A DNA stretch of 11,930 bases from a bacterium (lineage in GTDB: Bacteria; JAUVQV01; DATDCY01): NCBI GenBank assembly GCA_036524115.1, contig DATDCY010000054.1, forward strand, positions 1 to 11,930, read 5' to 3'. Below, one piece after another: positions 8,365-11,930 of the stretch. The position numbers and the translations under genes were made by a program. Positions within the stretch are counted from its first letter, which is position 1. The number at the start of each line of letters is the position of its first letter. Under the pieces are notes generated by a model. It saw only the letters and a program-made list of their open reading frames with translations, had not been told where the DNA came from and ran no database searches.

Positions 8365-8413
8365 GGCGCCTCCGCGCGACTCCTACTTTTTTTGAAAGGC
8401 GGAGGAATGCGCC
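8365..8413 (+). other. Inverted repeat around a T-tract, upstream of the secreted Cys/His protein
   Basis: CCTCCGC at 8369-8375 is complementary to GCGGAGG at 8399-8405, and GGCG at 8365-8368 to CGCC at 8410-8413, with AATG (8406-8409) left as a bulge. The loop contains the only T-run in the area (8387-8393). As RNA this 11-pair stem would hide the GGAGG before a minor in-frame ATG at 8407 but leave the main ribosome site at 8434-8440 free. It could be a zwf 3'-end structure or a leader; it is not a standard terminator, because the T-run is inside the loop. Confidence 0.3.
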
Positions 8414-8445
8414 TGCCGCCGTCACCTCAGGACAAGGAGGACGCC

Positions 8446-8814
8446 ATGAAGAAGCTCTGTCTCGCAGGCATCGCGCTCGCCATGCTGCTGGCCCCCTGGA
8501 TGACCGCCCTGGCGGCGGCCGCGGGCCAGGAGAAGGTCTCGATCAAGGGCGAGATCATCGACACCTACTGCTACGCCACCGAGGGCGCCAAGGGCGACGG
8601 GCACCGCGAGTGCGCCCTCGCCTGCGCCAAGGCCGGGATCCCCGTCGGGCTGCTCGAGGACGGCACGGACAAGGTCTACGTGCTGCTCCCGAACAAGGCG
8701 GCAACCGCGCTGCCGGCGTCGGTCCTCGAGAACATGGCGCGCAAGGTGACGGTCAACGGCACCGTCATCACCAAGGGCGGCAGCCAGTTCCTCAGCGTCG
8801 ACTCGCTCAAGTAG
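8446..8814 (+). CDS. Secreted small protein with conserved-looking Cys/His cluster, function unknown
   Basis: A 122-residue protein I do not recognise by name. Residues 1-26 form a clear signal peptide (MKK, a hydrophobic core, then Ala-rich with ALA or AAA cleavage options). The mature part is about 96 residues. It starts with a beta-like strand KGEIIDTYCY and has a compact set of possible metal or redox ligands: Asp39, Cys42, His53, Cys56 and Cys60 in the pattern C-x10-H-x2-C-x3-C. GIPVGLLEDGT and alternating-hydrophobic strands (KVYVLLP, KVTVNGTVI, FLSVDSL) follow, suggesting a small beta barrel, perhaps OB-like. The start at 8446 is fixed by AAGGAGG at 8434-8440 and by the signal peptide; in-frame ATGs at 8335 and 8407 would mask it. 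A periplasmic metal-binding or thiol-redox role is possible but unproven. Confidence 0.85.
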   Translation: MKKLCLAGIALAMLLAPWMTALAAAAGQEKVSIKGEIIDTYCYATEGAKGDGHRECALACAKAGIPVGLLEDGTDKVYVLLPNKAATALPASVLENMARKVTVNGTVITKGGSQFLSVDSLK

Positions 8815-8917
8815 CGCAGACCGCTTGTCACCGGCGTCCCTCCGGGGGACACTGTGCCTCCCGGGGCGGAATGGGTCCGCCCGCGGAGCTGACGGCATCC
8901 ACCAGGAGGGGACGGCC

Positions 8918-9436
8918 ATGGGCAGGCGGAGCCTGAAGGAGATCGTCGCGACGCGGATCGAGCACTTCACGCGCAGGCCGGAGGCGGCCGCCTACGCGCC
9001 GAAGGTCAGCTCGCGGCACGTCCGCAACCTCTACACGGAGACCCGGGTGCGCGAGCACCTGGTGAAGTCGGACTACGGCGAGGCCGCGGGCGGCGAGAAC
9101 CAGGCCCCGAACCCCATCGAGCTGCTGCTCACGGCGTTCGCCGCCTGCATCGAGGCGGCGTTCTTCGAGTTCGCCGAGCACGAGGGGCTCACGGTGACCT
9201 CCGTCGAGGCGCAGGTCGAGGGCTCACTCGACCTGCGCGGGCTCTTCATGGTCGGCGACGTTCCCGCCGGCTTCAGCGAGGTCAGGTACGTGCTGCGCGT
9301 CGTCAGCCCGGACGACCCATCGCGGGTCCGGGCGCTCGCCGAGAAGGTGATCGAGCACTGCCCGGTGGTCGACAGCCTCAGGAAGCCGACCGCGGTCAAC
9401 GGCGTCGTCGAGGTCTGCGGGCCGGCGGCAGGCTAG
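8918..9436 (+). CDS. OsmC/Ohr-family protein (thiol peroxidase-like)
   Basis: A 172-residue protein of the OsmC superfamily, whose characterised members reduce organic hydroperoxides with a reactive cysteine pair. Both cysteines are present: Cys77 in TAFAACIEA, after the typical APNPIELLL helix entry, and Cys148 in EKVIEHCPVVDSL, where the motif is usually HCPV. The N-terminal half has the expected strand region with Arg36, Arg43 and Arg45 before KSDYGEAAGG. The start is ATG 8918, with AGGAGGGG at 8904-8911 at good distance; the frame stays open upstream to 8825 but that stretch is non-coding in character. The subfamily (OsmC, Ohr or YhfA-like) cannot be settled by eye. It lies 103 bases after the secreted Cys/His protein and 94 bases before the multiheme cytochrome, so cotranscription is possible but not shown. 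Confidence 0.9.
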   Translation: MGRRSLKEIVATRIEHFTRRPEAAAYAPKVSSRHVRNLYTETRVREHLVKSDYGEAAGGENQAPNPIELLLTAFAACIEAAFFEFAEHEGLTVTSVEAQVEGSLDLRGLFMVGDVPAGFSEVRYVLRVVSPDDPSRVRALAEKVIEHCPVVDSLRKPTAVNGVVEVCGPAAG

Positions 9437-9458
9437 AGCACCGCCGGCGCGCCAGCGC

Positions 9459-9526
9459 CCTCTCTTTCCGGTTGGCAGGAGATTTGCATTCATTGGGATG
9501 CAAACTGCTTCGAGCGGAAAGAGAGG
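9459..9526 (+). repeat. Two nearly concentric inverted repeats covering promoter and ribosome site of the octaheme cytochrome
   Basis: The outer pair is a perfect 12-base inverted repeat: CCTCTCTTTCCG at 9459-9470 and CGGAAAGAGAGG at 9515-9526. The inner pair is TTTGCAT at 9483-9489 and ATGCAAA at 9498-9504, extendable by a G-U and a C-G pair to nine pairs closing an ATTG loop. GCAG (9475-9478) and CTGC (9505-9508) can add four pairs between them. The two dyad centres differ by one base. The 3' outer arm includes the Shine-Dalgarno GAGAGG (9521-9526) of the ATG at 9531. It may act as RNA in read-through transcripts, or as DNA operator sites; the sequence alone does not decide. Confidence 0.7.
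9473..9488 (+). promoter_or_regulatory. Sigma-54 (RpoN) type -24/-12 promoter
   Basis: TGGCAGG-N4-TTGCA matches the sigma-54 consensus TGGCACG-N4-TTGCW at all but one defined base. GG at 9474-9475 and GC at 9486-9487 are separated by exactly ten bases, the required spacing. It predicts a start of transcription near 9499 and a leader of about 32 bases with GAGAGG before the ATG at 9531. Sigma-54 promoters need an enhancer-binding activator; no activator gene is in the window. Confidence 0.65.
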
Positions 9527-9530
9527 AACC

Positions 9531-10634
9531 ATGACCATCGCCGTGCGACACTGGATCCCGAGGTTGGCGGCCCTGACCGCAAATCTCGCGGCATGCCTGT
9601 TTTTCCTGCTGCCCGGGCCGGCCCGGGCATGGCAGCGCGACCTGCAGGCGGAACCGCTTCGCGAGATCCGCCAGCATGACGTGACCACCGTCGACGAGCG
9701 CAAACTCGCGACGGACGCTGCTGGAAATGCCGACGCCTGCGAAAAATGCCACAGCGCCTGCGAGGAGGGGCGGCACCACGGCGGGCGCCAGGCGACGGCG
9801 CCGCGCGCCGACGTTGACCTGCCGCTTGCGGCGGACGGCAGCGTCACGTGCCTGACTTGTCACCGGCACCACGGGGATGGCGCCGCGGCAGGCATTGCCC
9901 TGCGGCTCCCGAACCTCAAGCGGGAACTCTGTCTCGCCTGCCACGCGCCGGCGCCGGTGGACGAGCCGACCATCGAGATCCTCTCGCCCCCCGAGCGCGC
10001 GCTCGTCCCGGAGGAGCGCGTCGCGCTCATCGGCAGGTTCTCCTCGCCCGTCGGCGGGCACCTCACCGTCCGGCTCAACGGGACGTCCTTCCACGTGCGG
10101 GCCGGGGAACGCGACTTCTCCACGTGGCTGACGCTCCGCGAGGGCGTCAACCGCTGCGAGATCGCCCTCGGCGAGCGGGTGCTCTGGAGCGGCGAGATCT
10201 TCCACGGTGACAAGGGCGGGGGCAGCTACGCGCGCCGAGCCATCGGCCACCGGACCGCCAGCCAGCAGGAGTGTCGCGAGTGCCACGACGAAGGGGACGA
10301 GAAGGCGATGCGCACGAGCGCCGACAACGCCGCCCTCTGCTACGAGTGCCACGACCGCCACGAGGGAAAGCGCTACCTGCACGGGCCCCTCGGCGTGGGG
10401 GCCTGCCTCGTCTGCCACGACCCGCACAGCGGCTACGGGACCGCCCACCTGCGCGACGATCAGGCGCTGCTCTGCGGCACGTGCCACGCCACGGGCGGCG
10501 GCGCAACGGCGTCGGCGTGCAATGCGCGCGGAAAGAACTGCTCCGACTGCCACGACCCGCACCAGTCCGACGCGCGCTACCTGCTCAAGGGTCCGAAGTA
10601 CACGCTCCTGCGCGACACAGACGCGGGCCGCTAG
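9531..10634 (+). CDS. Secreted octaheme c-type cytochrome (doubled CXXCH type) with beta-rich insert
   Basis: A 367-residue periplasmic or outer-surface multiheme electron carrier. The signal peptide spans residues 1-33, with likely cleavage after PARA. Eight CXXCH heme sites are seen at 70-74, 107-111, 134-138, 248-252, 270-274, 292-296, 315-319 and 337-341. Hemes 1-3 and 4-8 form two groups separated by about 105 residues. That spacer contains a heme-free, strand-rich segment (about 142-225: TIEILSPPE, RVALIGRF, LTVRLNG, EGVNRCEIALGE) resembling an Ig/FN3-like or carbohydrate-binding sandwich. CHDPH and CHDRH motifs in the second group are typical of doubled-CXXCH cytochromes. The start is ATG 9531 with GAGAGG four bases before; the upstream in-frame ATG 9498 lies at the predicted transcription start and has no ribosome site. 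LAAC at 19-22 resembles a lipobox but sits inside the hydrophobic core. Redox partner and substrate are unknown. Confidence 0.93.
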   Translation: MTIAVRHWIPRLAALTANLAACLFFLLPGPARAWQRDLQAEPLREIRQHDVTTVDERKLATDAAGNADACEKCHSACEEGRHHGGRQATAPRADVDLPLAADGSVTCLTCHRHHGDGAAAGIALRLPNLKRELCLACHAPAPVDEPTIEILSPPERALVPEERVALIGRFSSPVGGHLTVRLNGTSFHVRAGERDFSTWLTLREGVNRCEIALGERVLWSGEIFHGDKGGGSYARRAIGHRTASQQECRECHDEGDEKAMRTSADNAALCYECHDRHEGKRYLHGPLGVGACLVCHDPHSGYGTAHLRDDQALLCGTCHATGGGATASACNARGKNCSDCHDPHQSDARYLLKGPKYTLLRDTDAGR

Positions 10635-10642
10635 CGGAGGTG

Positions 10643-10671
10643 CCGGGGCTGCCGGCCCGAGGGCGCCCCGG
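10643..10671 (+). terminator. GC-rich hairpin after the cytochrome gene, possible terminator
   Basis: CCGGGGC at 10643-10649 is complementary to GCCCCGG at 10665-10671, with a 15-base loop in which GCC and GGC could pair further. There is no T-run after it, so it is not a classical intrinsic terminator, and in such GC-rich DNA chance stems are common. It may separate the cytochrome from the deacetylase gene. Confidence 0.25.
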
Positions 10672-10691
10672 AGAAGAGGTACCCGCACGCG

Positions 10692-11372
10692 ATGGAACGG
10701 ATCCTGGCGGTATTCGCGCACCCGGACGACGAGGTCTCCTGCGTGGGCACGCTCGCCAACCACGCGGACGCCGGCGATCAGGTGCGGCTGCTCTGGCTCA
10801 CGCGGGGCGAGAGCACGACCGTGCTGGCCATGGACCGCGAGGCGAAGATCCGCGAGCGCGCGCGGCAGGCCGAGCGCGTCGGGACGCTGCTCGGCGCGGC
10901 GACCGGGTTTCTCGATTTCCCGGACGCCGGTGTCGTCCACACCCGTGAGAACGCGCTCGCGGTCGCCGAGGTCATCCGCGCCTGGAAGCCGACGATCGTC
11001 GTGACCTGGAACCTCCACCGCGCCGTCGGCGCCGGCCACCCCGATCACCGCAACACGCACGCGATCGTCCTCGACGCCGTTTCCTACGCCCGCATTCCGC
11101 TCGCCGCCGGCCAGGAGGTGCAGCGGGAGCACGTCAGCATCTACCTGACGCACGAGGAGCGTGGCGGCCGGCCGCTGCGGCTGATCGACGTCTCCGCCCA
11201 GGAGGAGCGCATCCGCGCCTTCTTCGGGATCTACAAGGGGATGTACGGCGCCTGGCCCGTCGAGGAGCTGGTCTTCGCCAGGCTCATCAGCCAGGGGCGG
11301 GCGGCCGGCTGCCGCCTCGCCGAGGCCTTCGAGGTCGTGCAGCTCGGCAAGGCGGACCGCCTGCTCATCTGA
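10692..11372 (+). CDS. PIG-L/LmbE-family N-acetylglucosaminyl-type deacetylase
   Basis: A 226-residue cytoplasmic enzyme of the zinc-dependent PIG-L (LmbE) family, which removes acetyl groups from GlcNAc-containing small molecules. The N-terminal AHPDDE (9-14) gives metal ligands His10 and Asp13 and the likely catalytic base Asp12. GHPDHRNTH (115-123) supplies His119 as the third ligand, as in MshB. Known members act in mycothiol (MshB) and bacillithiol (BshB) synthesis, GPI anchors and antibiotic pathways. The short length is BshB-like, but the substrate cannot be read from sequence. The start ATG 10692 is the only good candidate; AAGAGG at 10674-10679 is rather far (12 bases). It follows the cytochrome by 57 bases and faces dnaE2. 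No bacillithiol partner gene is adjacent. Confidence 0.9.
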   Translation: MERILAVFAHPDDEVSCVGTLANHADAGDQVRLLWLTRGESTTVLAMDREAKIRERARQAERVGTLLGAATGFLDFPDAGVVHTRENALAVAEVIRAWKPTIVVTWNLHRAVGAGHPDHRNTHAIVLDAVSYARIPLAAGQEVQREHVSIYLTHEERGGRPLRLIDVSAQEERIRAFFGIYKGMYGAWPVEELVFARLISQGRAAGCRLAEAFEVVQLGKADRLLI

Positions 11373-11377
11373 AGGGG

Positions 11378-11394
11378 CGCGCGGCCGCCGCGCG
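11378..11394. terminator. Hairpin between convergent genes, possible bidirectional terminator
   Basis: CGCGCGG at 11378-11384 and CCGCGCG at 11388-11394 form a perfect 7-pair stem with a 3-base loop, in the 31 bases between two converging stop codons. Position and symmetry suit a two-way terminator; the missing T-tract weakens it. Confidence 0.35.
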
Positions 11395-11403
11395 ACGGTG
11401 GCC

Positions 11404-11930
11404 TCACCGGAAGTCCCGGGACGGCGCGGTCAGCTCGCCGAGGAGGTGGCTGAAGTCCGCGAGGCGGCGCGCGATGAGGTGCACGACGGCCCCCTCGCGC
11501 TCGATGCGCCCGGCGACCAGCAGCAGCCGTGCGCCGATCAGCTCGCGGTGCTGGCGGTCGGCGAGGTCGCGCCAGACGACGACGTTCGCCGTGCCCGTCT
11601 CGTCCTCCAGGGTCACGAAGGTCACGTCCTTGGCCGTGCCGGGGCGCTGGCGCGTGACGACGATGCCGGCGAACCGCGCCGGGCGGCCGTGGGGCAGCGC
11701 GTTGAGACGGGCGGCGGTCAGGCACTTCTCGCGTGCCAGGCGCCCGCGCAGCAGCGCCACGGGGTGGCGGCCGAGGGTCAACCCGACGGCGGCGTAGTCC
11801 TCCAGGAGGTCCTGGCCCTCCGTGGGACGGGAGAGCCGCGGCGCCGGCTCGATGACGGACACGCCCCGCAGCAGGGGCAGCGGCTGCGACTCGGCCCCCA
11901 ACGCCGCCCAGCGCGCGAGCCGCCGGTGAC
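11404..11930 (-). CDS. dnaE2: Error-prone DNA polymerase DnaE2 (ImuC), C-terminal part, cut by window
   Basis: About 175 C-terminal residues of a DnaE2-type family C polymerase, the translesion enzyme of the ImuA-ImuB-DnaE2 mutasome. The stop is at 11404-11406 on the minus strand and the frame is open to the right edge, so about 85% of a usual 1,000-1,080-residue protein lies outside. The visible part begins R-R-L-A-R-W-A-A-L-G and QPLPLL, then ends with the OB-fold domain characteristic of DnaE2: GIVVTRQRPGTAKDVTF, VTLEDETGTANVVVW, GARLLLVAGRIEREG, VVHLIARRLADFSHLLG, SRDF. The GIVVTRQRPGTAK block separates it from replicative DnaE1. The polymerase PHP and palm regions are not visible, so activity cannot be judged. 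These genes are usually LexA/SOS controlled; that promoter would be outside. Residue 11901 (TTG) is not a real start. Confidence 0.95.
   Translation of the reverse strand, partial: HRRLARWAALGAESQPLPLLRGVSVIEPAPRLSRPTEGQDLLEDYAAVGLTLGRHPVALLRGRLAREKCLTAARLNALPHGRPARFAGIVVTRQRPGTAKDVTFVTLEDETGTANVVVWRDLADRQHRELIGARLLLVAGRIEREGAVVHLIARRLADFSHLLGELTAPSRDFR

Noticed and set aside
8363-8393. Intrinsic terminator after zwf (GCGG/CCGC stem then seven T)
   Set aside because: The stem has only four pairs and is separated from the T-run by eleven bases.
8825-8853. Sigma-70-like pair TTGTCA (8825-8830), 17-base gap, GACACT (8848-8853) before the OsmC gene
   Set aside because: The -10 matches only half of the consensus and overlaps a GC-rich stem (8836-8850); too weak to call.
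9498-9530. ATG 9498 as start of the octaheme cytochrome
   Set aside because: It has no ribosome site, falls at the predicted sigma-54 transcription start and inside the inner dyad, and would add eleven residues before the signal peptide.
9585-9596. Lipobox-like LAAC in the octaheme cytochrome signal peptide
   Set aside because: The cysteine is followed by more hydrophobic core (LFFLLPG) and a better signal peptidase I site PARA, so a lipoprotein is less likely, though not excluded.
10628-10637. Perfect 10-base palindrome CCGCTAGCGG over the cytochrome stop codon
   Set aside because: Short, single-copy and spanning a stop codon; likely chance in GC-rich sequence.

Overview
The window is very GC-rich (by eye about 70% or more), with GC-ending codons throughout and many long spurious antisense frames. 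It reads as bacterial chromosome. Complex I genes, a Rieske/cytochrome b complex with a fused cytochrome c, a sigma-54-type promoter in front of a multiheme cytochrome, and a DnaE2 polymerase together suggest a respiratory bacterium of the Desulfuromonadota/Desulfobacterota or Myxococcota kind. That placement is inference; no marker gene in the window fixes the taxon. No tRNA, rRNA, CRISPR array, insertion sequence or phage gene was seen.

Bases 1-8363 are a tight co-directional block of six genes. It starts inside nuoL (cut by the left edge) and continues with nuoM and nuoN, each joined by a 4-base ATGA overlap. These are the three antiporter-like proton-pumping subunits of complex I. A short gap follows, then a Tat-type Rieske iron-sulfur protein and a fused cytochrome b/cytochrome c. 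Next comes glucose-6-phosphate dehydrogenase (zwf), joined by a GTGA overlap. The distal part of a complex I operon therefore runs straight into a quinol-oxidising bc/b6f-type complex: quinone reduced by complex I would be re-oxidised by the complex encoded next door. Zwf, a source of NADPH, appears to share the transcript. Any promoter for the block lies left of the window.

Bases 8364-11372 hold four further plus-strand genes spaced 57-103 bases apart. They are a secreted 122-residue Cys/His protein of unknown role, an OsmC-family protein, a secreted octaheme c-type cytochrome with a non-heme beta-rich insert, and a PIG-L/LmbE-type deacetylase. The 94-base gap before the cytochrome is the most information-dense non-coding stretch. 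It has a good match to a sigma-54 -24/-12 promoter, embedded in two nearly concentric inverted repeats, the outer of which takes in the ribosome binding site.

Bases 11404-11930, minus strand, are the C-terminal end of an error-prone DNA polymerase DnaE2, convergent with the deacetylase gene and cut by the right edge.

The clearest oddities are the cytochrome b/c fusion (b6f-type heme spacing, no b6f-type heme cysteine, PDWE instead of PEWY), the layered control region at 9459-9526, and the octaheme cytochrome with its insert. No wholly new multi-gene system is evident.
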